A DNA stretch of 64,000 nt from Lachnospiraceae bacterium (lineage in GTDB: Bacteria > Bacillota > Clostridia > Lachnospirales > Lachnospiraceae), in NCBI GenBank assembly GCA_017527205.1, contig JAFXQK010000018.1, forward strand, positions 1 to 64,000. Reading direction: 5' to 3'. The translations under genes and the position numbers were made by a program. Shown here piece after piece: positions 50,703 to 60,092 of this stretch. The stretch's first letter is position 1. Each line of letters begins with the position of its first letter. The notes beneath the pieces are model-generated. The model was not told where the DNA came from, did no database searches, and saw only the letters and a program-made list of their open reading frames with translations.

Positions 50703-51707
50703 ATGACCATCAGAGAAAACCTTGAACAATGGGAGAAGGAATATTTAAGTCCCTATGCCTCCCTAAGCATGAATTCCAAAGGACGATTAAAGCCCGAAGA
50801 GCAGTGTGACATTCGGCCGGTCTTTCAGAGAGACCGCGACAGGATCATACACTGCAAAGCGTTCCGCAGACTGAAGGATAAGACGCAGGTATTCTTGACG
50901 CCTGAGGGAGATCACTACAGGACGCGCTTGACGCATACTCTTGAGGTATCCCAAAATGCGAGAACAATCGCAAAGGCACTGAAGTTAAATGAAGATTTGG
51001 TCGAGGCCATTGCCCTTGGACATGATCTGGGACATACGCCCTTTGGCCATGCAGGCGAGCGTGCGCTAAACAGAGTTTGTCCCTTGGGCTTTGAGCATTC
51101 CATCCAGAGCGTTCGCACCGTTGATCGTCTGGAGAAGAATGGACAGGGACTGAACCTGACCTATGAGGTGCGTGACGGGATCCTCAATCATCAGACCAGC
51201 GGAAATCCGCATACCCTGGAGGGAAAGGTAGTCCGTTTCTCGGATAAAATCGCCTACATACATCATGACATGGACGATGCGGTGCGTGCGGGCATATTGA
51301 CTGAAATGGACGTTCCCGCGCAGGTGCGAGCCGTGCTTGGCAATACGCCGGGTGCAAGATTGGACCGCTTTATTCATGACATTGTGACGAATAGTCAGGG
51401 CAAGAACGACATCGTGATGTCCGAGGAGGTTGCGGACGCCATGAAAAAACTCCGTGCCTTTATGTTTGAGAGAGTGTACGTCAATCCCTTGGCAAAGGCG
51501 GAGGAGAAGAAGGCAGAGGTTTTGATGGAAACGCTCTATTCGCATTTCCTGAAAAATCTGGAGGCATTGCCTGAGGAGTTTCGAAATCTAATCTCCGAAG
51601 GAGAGCAAAAGGAGCAGGTGGTATGTGATTTCGTGGGTGCCATGAGTGACCGCTATGCGATTTCACTCTACGAGTCAATTTTTATCCCGAAATCTTGGCA
51701 AATATAA
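50703..51707 (+). CDS. dgt: Deoxyguanosine triphosphate triphosphohydrolase-like protein
   Basis: A 334-residue HD-domain phosphohydrolase. The metal site is clear: RTRLTHTLEVSQNARTIA (first His), ALGHDLGHTPFGH (HD pair and further His), and the later Asp in FSDKIAYIHHDMDDA. FRRLKDKTQVF near residue 55 is typical of dGTPase-like proteins. It would convert dNTPs to deoxynucleosides and triphosphate. It starts a well-known Firmicutes block, dgt-dnaG-rpoD-trmK. ATG follows AAGGAAGATCC. The 118 bases upstream show no strong promoter. Confidence 0.9.
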   Translation: MTIRENLEQWEKEYLSPYASLSMNSKGRLKPEEQCDIRPVFQRDRDRIIHCKAFRRLKDKTQVFLTPEGDHYRTRLTHTLEVSQNARTIAKALKLNEDLVEAIALGHDLGHTPFGHAGERALNRVCPLGFEHSIQSVRTVDRLEKNGQGLNLTYEVRDGILNHQTSGNPHTLEGKVVRFSDKIAYIHHDMDDAVRAGILTEMDVPAQVRAVLGNTPGARLDRFIHDIVTNSQGKNDIVMSEEVADAMKKLRAFMFERVYVNPLAKAEEKKAEVLMETLYSHFLKNLEALPEEFRNLISEGEQKEQVVCDFVGAMSDRYAISLYESIFIPKSWQI

Positions 51708-51717
51708 GAGGAAGCAC

Positions 51718-53493
51718 ATGTATTATTCGGATGAGATTGTGGAAGAGGTCAGGGCCAAAAGTGACATCGTGGCCGTGATTTCCGGATATGTGAATTTAAA
51801 GAAAAAGGGCAGTAATCATTGGGGATGCTGCCCCTTTCATAACGAAAAAACGCCGTCCTTTGCCGTCTCGGAAAATAAGCAGATGTACCACTGCTTTGGA
51901 TGCGGAGAAAGCGGCAGTGTCATTACGTTTTTGATGAAATATGAGAATTATTCCTTTCCGGAGGCGATCAGGGCTTTGGCGGATCGCGCCGGAATTAAGC
52001 TCCCTGAAATTGAATACTCCGAGGAACAAAAAAGGCGTGCTGGCCGCAGACAAAGACTTTTAGACGTCAATAAGGATGCGGCAACCTTTTTCTATTATCA
52101 GCTTCGAAAGAACCCTCACGGAGAGGTTGGACTGGCCTATTTTCGGAAGCGTGAGCTGACGGAGGAGACCATGAAGAAGTTTGGACTTGGCTTTGCCGGA
52201 AAGAATGGGAACGAGCTTGTACAGTACCTTCGCCAGAAGGGGTATCATGACGAGGAAATTCGAGATGCCGGCGTTGCAACGTTCTCCGAACGGGGAGGGT
52301 TATCCAGTCAATTTTGGAATCGCGTGATGTTTCCGATTCAAGACGTGAACCACAGAGTCATTGGCTTTGGCGGGCGCGTCATGGGAGATGGGGAGCCAAA
52401 GTACCTCAACTCTCCGGAAACAGACATTTTTGATAAACGAAGAAATCTATACGGACTCAATTATGCCAGAACGGCGCGTGCGGGGAACGTGATTCTCTGT
52501 GAGGGATATATGGACGTCATTGCCATGCATCAGGCAGGCTTTGGACAAGCCGTGGCGTCGTTGGGAACGGCATTTACGCCGGAGCAGGCTCATTTGCTTC
52601 ACAGGTATACGGAGCAGGTGCTCCTCGCTTATGACAGCGACGGAGCAGGCGTCAAGGCGGCACTTCGGGCCATAGGCATTCTTAGGAATGAAGGATTGAC
52701 CGCAAAAGTCATTAACATGCGGCCACATAAGGATCCCGATGAATTTATGAAGGCCTTGGGACGAGAGGCCTTTCAGGAGCGGATTGATCAGGCGGAGAAC
52801 AGCTTCTTTTACGAGATCCGAATGCTGGAGAGCGGATTTAACCTTAAGGATCCTGAGGAGAAGACGAAGTTTCATCGTGAAATTGCAGCGAAGCTTTGTA
52901 CCTTTGAAGAAGAGGTGGAGCGTGACAATTACCTGCAGGCCATCGCTGAAAAGTATTATATCGGCGTGGATCAGCTGCGAAAGCTCGTGATCAGCTATGC
53001 AGGGGCTGGCGTTGGAAAGACCGCCCCCAGGCCGAAGAGCGGCGTTCAGTCTAAAAGTGGTACGCAGGATGGTGCGAAGAGGGCACAAAAGCTCTTGATT
53101 ACCTGGATTGCGGATTATCCGAGAATCTACCCGAAGATCAAGCCTTATGTCTCTTCCAAGGATTTTACGGAGGAGCTGTATGCCCAGGTGGCAGAGCGAA
53201 TGTTTGCCGCGATTGAAAAGGACAAGTTTCAGCCTGCGGAGATCATCAGCACCTTTGAGGATGAAGAGACGCAAAAGGAAGCTGCTGAGCTCTTTTATGA
53301 AGAACTGCCCGCCATGGAGACGACGCAGGAAAAGGAGCAGGCTCTGCACGACGTGATCTATCTGGTCAAGAAAAATAGCTTTGAGCATTTCAAGCAAAAG
53401 CAGGCCGAACGCGACATAGAAGCCATAGCGCAGGTGATGGAGGCGAAAAAAGCGTTGCTTAGCCTGTCAAAGCTGCATATTAGTTTAGATTAG
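51718..53493 (+). CDS. dnaG: DNA primase
   Basis: A 591-residue DnaG that makes RNA primers for replication. N-terminal zinc finger CPFHNEKTPSFAV..YHCFGCG (about 39-64), catalytic core with the TOPRIM domain around 258-340 (CEGYMDVIAMHQAG, LLAYDSDGAG), and a helical C-terminal domain (from about 450) that binds the helicase. Between core and C-terminal domain there is a short basic linker (about 438-460). ATG 51718 is used (AAGAGGAAG upstream); the longer frame runs back into dgt. The gene starts 10 bases after dgt. Confidence 0.96.
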   Translation: MYYSDEIVEEVRAKSDIVAVISGYVNLKKKGSNHWGCCPFHNEKTPSFAVSENKQMYHCFGCGESGSVITFLMKYENYSFPEAIRALADRAGIKLPEIEYSEEQKRRAGRRQRLLDVNKDAATFFYYQLRKNPHGEVGLAYFRKRELTEETMKKFGLGFAGKNGNELVQYLRQKGYHDEEIRDAGVATFSERGGLSSQFWNRVMFPIQDVNHRVIGFGGRVMGDGEPKYLNSPETDIFDKRRNLYGLNYARTARAGNVILCEGYMDVIAMHQAGFGQAVASLGTAFTPEQAHLLHRYTEQVLLAYDSDGAGVKAALRAIGILRNEGLTAKVINMRPHKDPDEFMKALGREAFQERIDQAENSFFYEIRMLESGFNLKDPEEKTKFHREIAAKLCTFEEEVERDNYLQAIAEKYYIGVDQLRKLVISYAGAGVGKTAPRPKSGVQSKSGTQDGAKRAQKLLITWIADYPRIYPKIKPYVSSKDFTEELYAQVAERMFAAIEKDKFQPAEIISTFEDEETQKEAAELFYEELPAMETTQEKEQALHDVIYLVKKNSFEHFKQKQAERDIEAIAQVMEAKKALLSLSKLHISLD

Positions 53494-53545
53494 ATGAAGA
53501 AAAGCAGTTATTTTATAGAACAGTATGGAAGGATGGAACCCAAAG

Positions 53546-54658
53546 ATGGACGAAAACACACAAGCAAAATTTGAGGAGAAAATCAAAGAACTGGTCAGCA
53601 TGGCCAAAAAGAAAAAGAACATTCTGGAGTATCAGGAGGTCAGTGATTTCTTTGATGGCATGACGTTGGAAGAGGAACAGATGGAGCGTGTCCTGGATAC
53701 GCTCGAGAGAAACAACGTTGACGTGCTCCGCATGACCGACGTGGACGATGACATCGACCCTGAGGAGATTATTCTTTCCGGGGAGGATGTTGACGTTGAA
53801 AACCTTGACATCTCCATTCCCGACGGCATCAGCATTGAGGATCCCGTTCGTATGTACCTGAAGGAAATTGGTAAGGTACCGCTTCTTTCCGCCGAGGAAG
53901 AAATTGAACTGGCTAAGAAGATGGAGGTCGGTGATCAGGATGCTAAGAAGCGTCTGGCAGAGGCAAACCTTCGTCTGGTAGTCTCCATTGCAAAGCGCTA
54001 CGTTGGTCGTGGCATGTTGTTTCTGGATCTGATTCAGGAGGGTAATTTAGGCCTGATTAAGGCGGTAGAGAAGTTTGATTATCGCAAGGGCTACAAGTTT
54101 TCAACCTACGCAACCTGGTGGATTCGTCAGGCCATCACGAGAGCCATTGCTGATCAGGCGAGAACCATTCGTATCCCCGTTCACATGGTGGAGACCATTA
54201 ACAAGCTGATTCGCGTCAGCCGTCAGCTTCTGCAGGAGCTGGGCCGTGAGCCTTCTCCTGAGGAGATTGCAGATGAGATGGGCATGCCCGTGGATCGTGT
54301 CAGAGAGATATTGAAGATCAGCCAGGAGCCGGTATCCCTGGAGACTCCCATTGGTGAGGAGGAGGATTCGCACCTTGGCGACTTCATTCAGGACGACAAC
54401 GTTCCCGTTCCTGCAGATGCCGCAGCGTTCACGCTCTTAAAGGAGCAGCTGGTAGAGGTGCTTGGCACCCTGACGGAGAGAGAGCAGAAGGTATTGCGCC
54501 TCAGATTCGGATTGGATGACGGCCGCGCACGCACGCTGGAGGAAGTGGGCACCGTATTCAACGTAACGCGTGAGAGAATTCGCCAGATTGAGGCGAAGGC
54601 ACTTAGAAAGCTGCGGCATCCCAGCAGAAGCCGTAAGCTGAAGGATTATCTTGATTAA
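53546..54658 (+). CDS. rpoD: Primary sigma factor RpoD (SigA)
   Basis: A 370-residue group 1 sigma factor. Region 1.1 is acidic (about 35-95), region 1.2 has [16 protein letters not shown], region 2 has [56 protein letters not shown] (best-conserved block, about 155-210), region 3 follows, and region 4 contains the helix-turn-helix [22 protein letters not shown]. It recognises the TTGACA/TATAAT promoters seen in this window. The ATG at 53546 is preferred; one at 53525 lacks a ribosome site. Its stop overlaps the trmK start by 8 bases. Confidence 0.95.
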   Translation: MDENTQAKFEEKIKELVSMAKKKKNILEYQEVSDFFDGMTLEEEQMERVLDTLERNNVDVLRMTDVDDDIDPEEIILSGEDVDVENLDISIPDGISIEDPVRMYLKEIGKVPLLSAEEEIELAKKMEVGDQDAKKRLAEANLRLVVSIAKRYVGRGMLFLDLIQEGNLGLIKAVEKFDYRKGYKFSTYATWWIRQAITRAIADQARTIRIPVHMVETINKLIRVSRQLLQELGREPSPEEIADEMGMPVDRVREILKISQEPVSLETPIGEEEDSHLGDFIQDDNVPVPADAAAFTLLKEQLVEVLGTLTEREQKVLRLRFGLDDGRARTLEEVGTVFNVTRERIRQIEAKALRKLRHPSRSRKLKDYLD

Positions 54659-55562
54659 GCAGGGGAAACCTGTTTCCCTTTCAAAAAGGCTGTGGAACCT
54701 TGCAGACATGCTCTCACCGGGAGGAAGGGTTGCTGACGTAGGGTGTGACCACGGCTTTTTGGATATTTACCTGGTGCAAATGGGGAAGATGCGAGGCGCT
54801 CTTGCCATGGACGTGAGAAAGGGACCGCTGGCGGCTGCCGCAGAGCACGTCAAGGAGGCGGGACTTTCCGAACGGATCGAGACGAGACTTTCTGACGGCC
54901 TGGAAGCGTTTCAGGTTGGAGAGGCGGAAAAGCTTGTCTGCGCAGGCATGGGTGGCCCGCTGATGCAACGGATCCTCACGGTGAGTCCGGAGAAGACGGA
55001 GAGCTTTGAGGAGATGATTCTGCAGCCGCAGTCAGAACTTACGGAATTTCGGGCATTTTTAAGGGAACAGGGTTATAAAATAGTAGAGGAACGGATTATC
55101 CTTGAGGATGGAAAGTATTACTTTCCCATGAAGGTTGTGCCGCGTCGCAAGGGCACCGAGAAAACGGCAGAGGGGCAAATGGCGGTCAAGAAAACGGCAG
55201 TCAGGCAAACAGAAGCCGATCAAACAGCGGCGAAGCGACAACCTGCGGGCGATGTGTCAGGCGCGTCCTGGACGGCCGTTTGCGACCGCTACGGGGAACT
55301 TTTGATCCGCGGGAAGGATCCGCTGCTCATGCAGTATTTGAAGGAACAGGAACGCATCCTGGCGGGAATCCTTGAGAGCCTTAAGGCCCGGGAAGGCAAT
55401 TTGGCTACGCAGGGAGAGAACTTGAAAACACAGGGAGAAAACCTTATGGCGCAGGAAGATGACCAGAAGGCGTCCGGAGAGATTTCCAGCAGGGAACGCC
55501 GCTTTTTGGAGGTAATGATGGAATGGGAAATCCTTCATCAAGCCATGGAGCTGATGAAGTAG
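54651..55562 (+). CDS. trmK: tRNA (adenine(22)-N1)-methyltransferase TrmK with long variable C-terminal part
   Basis: A 303-residue SAM-dependent methyltransferase starting at TTG 54651. The SAM site reads [16 protein letters not shown] (about 27-42), with [10 protein letters not shown] near 100 and the LQPQSE block near 125, all typical of TrmK, which methylates A22 of certain tRNAs. After residue 165 the sequence becomes low in complexity: an Ala/Thr/Lys/Gln-rich stretch (about 168-202) and a helical tail with a repeated EGNL/GENL-type unit (about 248-280). The usual family length is about 230-240. The terminal part is likely a coiled coil. Confidence 0.87.
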   Translation: MIKQGKPVSLSKRLWNLADMLSPGGRVADVGCDHGFLDIYLVQMGKMRGALAMDVRKGPLAAAAEHVKEAGLSERIETRLSDGLEAFQVGEAEKLVCAGMGGPLMQRILTVSPEKTESFEEMILQPQSELTEFRAFLREQGYKIVEERIILEDGKYYFPMKVVPRRKGTEKTAEGQMAVKKTAVRQTEADQTAAKRQPAGDVSGASWTAVCDRYGELLIRGKDPLLMQYLKEQERILAGILESLKAREGNLATQGENLKTQGENLMAQEDDQKASGEISSRERRFLEVMMEWEILHQAMELMK

Positions 55563-55582
55563 TACCCGGAAAGAGGGGAATT

Positions 55583-57238
55583 ATGTTTACGGTTAAAATA
55601 GGCGAAGATGAAATTCAAGTCGCGGAGCGCACGACCTATGAGCAACTGATCGAGCCCTACCAGGAGAAGGATGGAAATTTGATTACCGTGGTTTCTTCTG
55701 ACGGAAAAATCAGAGAGTTGTTCAAACGGGTCAATAAGCCTTGCGAAATTAAATTCTTTACGCTGAAGGATGACGTGGGCTTTAAGACCTATGTTAGAAC
55801 GGCAACGATGCTGTTCATGAAGGCTGTGTTTGACGTTTTTGGATGTCAGGCGGCTGCACGGTGCCGTATGGAATTCGCAATTGGACATGGATACTATCTA
55901 TCGGCGGAGGGAGCCTTCCCCGTCAGCGAGGACAGTGCTGCAAAGCTGCGGGAGAGAATGCAGGAGCTGGTAAAGCGCAAGATTCCTTTCCTCAAGAGAT
56001 CTTATCCCATTGATGAAGCGATGGAGATTTTTGAGAGGCAGGGAATGACTGACAAGGTCAAACTTTTCCAATATCGGCGTACTTCAGCCGTCAATGTCTA
56101 TGAATGCGAAGGGTATTATGATTATTTCTACGGCTACATGATGCCCAATACGAGCTATGTCAAATGGTTTGACCTGATTCCCTATGATGAAGGCTTTATG
56201 CTGCTCTTACCGACCAGAAAAACTGCAAATCGCGTGGAAAAGTTCTCTGAAAGGAAAAAGCTTTTCGAGACGCTAAAGACCTCGGATACGTGGGGCAGGC
56301 AGGTCGGCATTGAGACCGTAGGTGATCTGAATGAACAAATCTGCAAGGGAACGTTGAACGACATTATCTTGATTCAGGAGGCCATGCAGGAGCGCAAAAT
56401 TGCTGAGATTGCAAGGGACATTGTCAGTCATGAGAACGTAAAATTTGTTATGATTGCAGGTCCTTCCTCATCGGGCAAGACGAGTCTTTCTCACAGACTT
56501 TCCATTCAGCTTCGCTCCCTTGGAAAGACGCCCCATCCCATTGCCATGGACAATTATTTTGTCAACAGGGAGGATACGCCTCGGGACGAGAACGGGGATT
56601 ACGATTTTGAGTGCCTTGGCGCCATGGACATCGAGGGCTTCAATGCTGACATGTTAAAGCTCCTTGATGGAGAGACCGTTCAGATGCCCACCTTTAATTT
56701 TAAGATTGGCCAGCGGGAATATCATGGAGATACCTTATGGTTAGGGCCGGAGGACATTTTGGTCATTGAGGGAATTCACGGGCTGAATCCGAAAATGAGC
56801 TATGCCCTTCCCGAGGAGAGTAAGTATAAGGTTTACGTGAGTGCTTTGACATCCATCAACGTCGATGCACATAACCGAATTGCAACAACGGACGGAAGGC
56901 TTCTTCGAAGGCTGGTTCGGGATGCCAAGACGCGAGGAGCGGATGCAAAGCGAACGATTCAAATGTGGAGTAATGTTCGAAAGGGAGAGGAGAACAATAT
57001 CTTTCCTTTCCAGGAGGAGGCAGATGCCATCTTCAATTCCGCGCTGATCTATGAGCTTGCGGTACTAAAGCAGTATGCGGAGCCTTTGCTGTTCCAGGTT
57101 CCCAAGAATACGACGGAGCATTATGAGGCGAAGCGACTTTTAAAATTCCTGGATTATTTCCTCAACGTCAGCAGTGAGAACCTTCCCAACAATTCCATTT
57201 GCAGGGAGTTTGTCGGCGGAAGCTGCTTTAAGGTTTGA
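55583..57238 (+). CDS. Nucleoside kinase with ThrRS-like N-terminal region
   Basis: A 551-residue protein. The N-terminus is TGS-like (MFTVKIGEDEIQVAERTTYEQLIEPY), then a region resembling the threonyl-tRNA-synthetase second domain (about 60-210), and then a uridine-kinase/phosphoribulokinase domain with P-loop GPSSSGKTS (about 293-301), MDNYFV, and IEGIHGLNP. Proteins with this layout are common in Firmicutes and annotated nucleoside kinase. Uridine/cytidine phosphorylation is plausible but the fused N-terminal part is unexplained. ATG 55583 follows AAGAGGGG; the longer frame overlaps trmK. Confidence 0.85.
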   Translation: MFTVKIGEDEIQVAERTTYEQLIEPYQEKDGNLITVVSSDGKIRELFKRVNKPCEIKFFTLKDDVGFKTYVRTATMLFMKAVFDVFGCQAAARCRMEFAIGHGYYLSAEGAFPVSEDSAAKLRERMQELVKRKIPFLKRSYPIDEAMEIFERQGMTDKVKLFQYRRTSAVNVYECEGYYDYFYGYMMPNTSYVKWFDLIPYDEGFMLLLPTRKTANRVEKFSERKKLFETLKTSDTWGRQVGIETVGDLNEQICKGTLNDIILIQEAMQERKIAEIARDIVSHENVKFVMIAGPSSSGKTSLSHRLSIQLRSLGKTPHPIAMDNYFVNREDTPRDENGDYDFECLGAMDIEGFNADMLKLLDGETVQMPTFNFKIGQREYHGDTLWLGPEDILVIEGIHGLNPKMSYALPEESKYKVYVSALTSINVDAHNRIATTDGRLLRRLVRDAKTRGADAKRTIQMWSNVRKGEENNIFPFQEEADAIFNSALIYELAVLKQYAEPLLFQVPKNTTEHYEAKRLLKFLDYFLNVSSENLPNNSICREFVGGSCFKV

Positions 57239-57259
57239 TTTTCCATATGTACTTTTTTC

Positions 57260-57288
57260 TTGCATACTTTATGAGAACAGTTTATAAT
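57260..57288 (+). promoter_or_regulatory. Promoter of rnpB
   Basis: TTGCAT 57260-57265, 17-base spacer, perfect TATAAT 57283-57288; RNA start expected near 57295-57300. Confidence 0.8.
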
Positions 57289-57299
57289 GACATTTGGCG

Positions 57300-57644
57300 T
57301 AAGCAGGACAGGCGATCGCGGCCATGCGAAAGCATGGGTGAGGAAAGTCCGGGCTTCATAGGGCAGGATGCCGGATAACGTCCGGTGGAGGTGACTCCCA
57401 GGCCAGTGCAACAGAGATATACCGCCGGTGCTCATGGCGCCGGTAAGGGTGGAAAGGCAGTGTAAGAGACTACCGTCCGTCTGGTAACAGGCGGAGCCAT
57501 GTAAACCCCATCCGAAGCAAGACCAAGCAGAGAGCAATAGGCTTGCCCGGCCTGCTCTCAGGTGGGTCGCTTGATGCGGCTGGTAACAGTCGTACTAGAT
57601 AGATGATCGCTCAACGACATAACCCGGCTTATCGTTCTGCTTAT
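57300..57644 (+). ncRNA. rnpB: RNase P RNA, type A
   Basis: The catalytic RNA that trims the 5' ends of tRNA precursors. The universally conserved core blocks are present: GAGGAAAGTCCGGGC (CR-I, about 57340-57354), the middle block CAACAGAGATATACCGCC, GGTAAGGGTGGAAAGG, and the 3' block ACATAACCCGGCTTATCG (CR-V, about 57617-57634). The 5' end TAAGCAGGACAGGCGAT pairs with the 3' end ATCGTTCTGCTTA to close helix P1. The layout is that of the ancestral A type expected in Clostridia, not the B type of Bacillales. Its own promoter and terminator flank it. Confidence 0.95.
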
Positions 57645-57649
57645 GCTAT

Positions 57650-57693
57650 AAAAATCCCGCAACTCCTTGGAAACGAGGCGCTGCGGGATTTTT
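57650..57693 (+). terminator. Rho-independent terminator of rnpB
   Basis: Stem AAAAATCCCGCA / TGCGGGATTTTT (12 pairs) with about a 20-base loop; A-run and T-run let it work in both directions. Confidence 0.88.
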
Positions 57694-57767
57694 AATTCTG
57701 AAAAAGTTGCGATTAGCGGCAGGTCGTGATAAGATTACAGGGTGATAAGGTAAAAGGAGAGGGACTT

Positions 57768-58568
57768 GTGAAGGCAAAACTGAAAATCCTGGTCGTAGGG
57801 ATGCTGATGTTCTGTTTGACTGCATGTAATAAAGAAAAGGAAGAGACACACACGGAGATCAGCCCCCCTGAAACAAAGGTGACAAAAACGGAAGAAATCG
57901 GTTCGAGGCAGGAATTGGCCGCCATAGCTCCTGCAGATCGGCTTGAGGGGAAAGACATGGACAATCCGGCCGGGATGCTTCAGGAGAGTAGTGCGAGCGT
58001 CATGGTGCAGATCCTCGCGGGGAACCTAAAGGGGAGCGGAGTGATTGCCTATTCCAACGAGGAAGAGGTTTGGATCATGACTGCGGCGCATGTTCTTGCA
58101 AACATGGAAGAAACGGTAAAGATCACCTTCTATGATGGCTACGTGGTAGAGGCAAAGGACATAGAATACATGGAGACACAAGACATGGCCGTGATCAAAT
58201 TACCGCGAAAAGCGCTGGTATGTCAAAGCTCTGACGAGATCATGGATCATGGGCAGATTTACCGCACGGTGATTCTGGAACGGGATGCGTTTGATGCATC
58301 GGGTACGGGAGACCTGGTGATTGCCATGGGGTCGAAGTCAGGGGTGGCACAGGAAGCCTATGCGGGAGTGATTTTAAAGGATTATGTTTTTCTCGAGGAC
58401 TTTGGCGCTTACATGATCCTTGCAGACGTGTTCGTAACGCCAGGCATGAGCGGCGGAGGGCTGTTTGATGCAAAGGGGCGCTTGCTTGGAATCCTTTGCG
58501 GCATCTCTGAGGATGGAGAGGTGGCAGTGGCGCCCGTGACCGCTATTTTGGCAATGCTGGATCTATAG
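57768..58568 (+). CDS. Trypsin-like serine protease lipoprotein
   Basis: A 266-residue protein starting at GTG 57768 after AAAAGGAGAGGG. A lipoprotein signal ends FCLTAC (lipobox, Cys near 22), followed by a Glu/Thr/Lys-rich tether. The chymotrypsin-fold triad is visible: His108 in MTAAHVL, Asp139 in QDMAVIKL, Ser228 in PGMSGGG. It lacks the PDZ domain of HtrA/DegP, so it is a minimal HtrA-like surface protease or a pseudoenzyme of that fold. Likely anchored outside the membrane. It sits between rnpB and the metal GTPase cluster, with a separate promoter after it. Confidence 0.82.
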   Translation: MKAKLKILVVGMLMFCLTACNKEKEETHTEISPPETKVTKTEEIGSRQELAAIAPADRLEGKDMDNPAGMLQESSASVMVQILAGNLKGSGVIAYSNEEEVWIMTAAHVLANMEETVKITFYDGYVVEAKDIEYMETQDMAVIKLPRKALVCQSSDEIMDHGQIYRTVILERDAFDASGTGDLVIAMGSKSGVAQEAYAGVILKDYVFLEDFGAYMILADVFVTPGMSGGGLFDAKGRLLGILCGISEDGEVAVAPVTAILAMLDL

Positions 58569-58607
58569 ATTTAATAAAAATTTCCCAATTTGGAAGGGTG
58601 AATGGGG

Positions 58608-58636
58608 TTGACATTCCGAAACGATTGGTAGACAAT
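58608..58636 (+). promoter_or_regulatory. Promoter of the metal GTPase cluster
   Basis: Perfect TTGACA 58608-58613, 17-base spacer, GACAAT 58631-58636. About 70 untranslated bases follow; I see no Zur-type palindrome. Confidence 0.65.
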
Positions 58637-58707
58637 AGGGAATGGTTGGGTGAATCCCTGGATTTGTTTGGCTCGCTTGGATAGATGAGCAGGAAAGGAT
58701 GATGAAA

Positions 58708-60006
58708 ATGACAAAGATAGACGTGGTATCTGGTTTCCTCGGGGCTGGAAAAACGACCCTGATTAAAAAGCTTCTTGCAGAAGCATTGGACGGTTCTAAG
58801 ACCGTATTGATTGAGAATGAGTTTGGTGAGATCGGCATTGATGGCGGCTTTTTGAAGGAGGCCGGCATCGAAATTAAGGAAATGAATTCCGGCTGCATTT
58901 GCTGCTCCCTGGTAGGAGATTTTGGTACCTCCCTGAAGGAAGTGGTCAGCACCTATGCTCCTGAACGCATTTTGATCGAGCCCTCAGGCGTTGGCAAGCT
59001 CTCTGACGTATTGAAGGCCGTTGAGAATGTTGCAAAGGATCTGGACGTGCAGGTGAACAGTGCCGTGGCCGTTGTGGATGCAACCAAGTGCAAAATGTAT
59101 ATTAAGAACTTTGGCGAGTTCTTTATCAATCAGATCGAGTATGCAGGAACCATTATTTTAAGCCGTACCGATAAGGCAAGCCAGGAGAAGATTGCGGAGG
59201 CAGTAGCCCTGATCCGTGAGCACAATGCAAAGGCTACGATCATCACGACACCTCTGGCACAGCTGGATGGCAAGACGGTTTTGGATACCATTGAGGGTGC
59301 TGACAAGCTGGATGATCTGCTTGCTGAAATGTTAGAGAAGGCTCACGAGGAGCATGAGCATCATCACCATCACCATGATGATGACGATGATGAGGAGTGC
59401 TGCTGCGGACATCACCATCATCACGACGATGACGATGATGACGACGAGGACGAGCATGAGCACCATCACCACCATCACGATGACGACGAGGACGAGCATC
59501 ACCACCATCACGATGATGACGAGGACGAGCATGAGCACCATCACCATCATCACGACGATGACGATGATGACGATGAGGACGAGCATGAGCATCACCATCA
59601 TCACCACGACGATGACGATGATGACGACGAGGACGAACACGAGCATCATCACCATGAGCATGGCCCTGACTGTACCTGCGGATGCCACGATCATGACCAT
59701 CATGATCACGACCATCATCACCATCATCATGCAGATGAGGTGTTTACGAGCTGGGGCATGGAGACGCCCAACAAATATTCCAAGACGGAGATCGAAAGCA
59801 TCCTGAGCGCTTTGGACAGCGGCGAGTACGGAGTCATTCTTCGTGCGAAGGGCATGGTTCCCGCAGAGGATGGAACCTGGATTTACTATGATTATGTTCC
59901 GGAGGAGCAGGACGTAAGAACTGGAAAGCCTGAGGTTACCGGTAAGATTTGCGTCATTGGCGCTGAGCTGAAGGAAGACAAGCTGGCAGAACTGTTCCGC
60001 AAGTAA
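58708..60006 (+). CDS. COG0523/CobW-family GTPase metallochaperone with giant His/Asp domain
   Basis: A 432-residue GTPase of the SIMIBI class. P-loop GFLGAGKTTL (about 9-18), Walker-like ENEFGEIGID, the family metal site CICC (Cys63, Cys65, Cys66), and a C-terminal CobW_C domain (about 345-432). Between them, residues about 213-341 are almost only His, Asp and Glu, with cysteine knots ECCCGH and CTCGCH. Runs of His6 and Asp7 alternate in repeated units of about 18 residues. Such proteins hand Zn, Co, Ni or another metal to apo-proteins. The next genes, a second CobW-like GTPase and a ZIP transporter, support metal allocation. ATG 58708 is best spaced from AGGAAAGG. Confidence 0.9.
   Translation: MTKIDVVSGFLGAGKTTLIKKLLAEALDGSKTVLIENEFGEIGIDGGFLKEAGIEIKEMNSGCICCSLVGDFGTSLKEVVSTYAPERILIEPSGVGKLSDVLKAVENVAKDLDVQVNSAVAVVDATKCKMYIKNFGEFFINQIEYAGTIILSRTDKASQEKIAEAVALIREHNAKATIITTPLAQLDGKTVLDTIEGADKLDDLLAEMLEKAHEEHEHHHHHHDDDDDEECCCGHHHHHDDDDDDDEDEHEHHHHHHDDDEDEHHHHHDDDEDEHEHHHHHHDDDDDDDEDEHEHHHHHHDDDDDDDEDEHEHHHHEHGPDCTCGCHDHDHHDHDHHHHHHADEVFTSWGMETPNKYSKTEIESILSALDSGEYGVILRAKGMVPAEDGTWIYYDYVPEEQDVRTGKPEVTGKICVIGAELKEDKLAELFRK
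59345..59733 (+). repeat. Tandem degenerate repeat coding the His/Asp domain
   Basis: About 390 bases built from CAY/GAY/GAG codons, including repeated units of about 54 bases (coding D7-EDEHE-H6). Codon choice varies between units (CAT/CAC, GAT/GAC), so the repeat is older than the most recent copying, and slippage or unequal exchange may change its length. Confidence 0.8.
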
Positions 60007-60092
60007 GGCAATGCGAATTGCTCTTGCGACTGCTTCCTTGCGAAGCAGGAGTCGATGGTGCCGCTGAGGCAAAAGTGGAAAGGATAGAAAAC

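Noticed and set aside
59345..59733. Repeats that could be taken for a CRISPR array
   Set aside because: The units are adjacent, coding, and without unique spacers; no cas genes are nearby.
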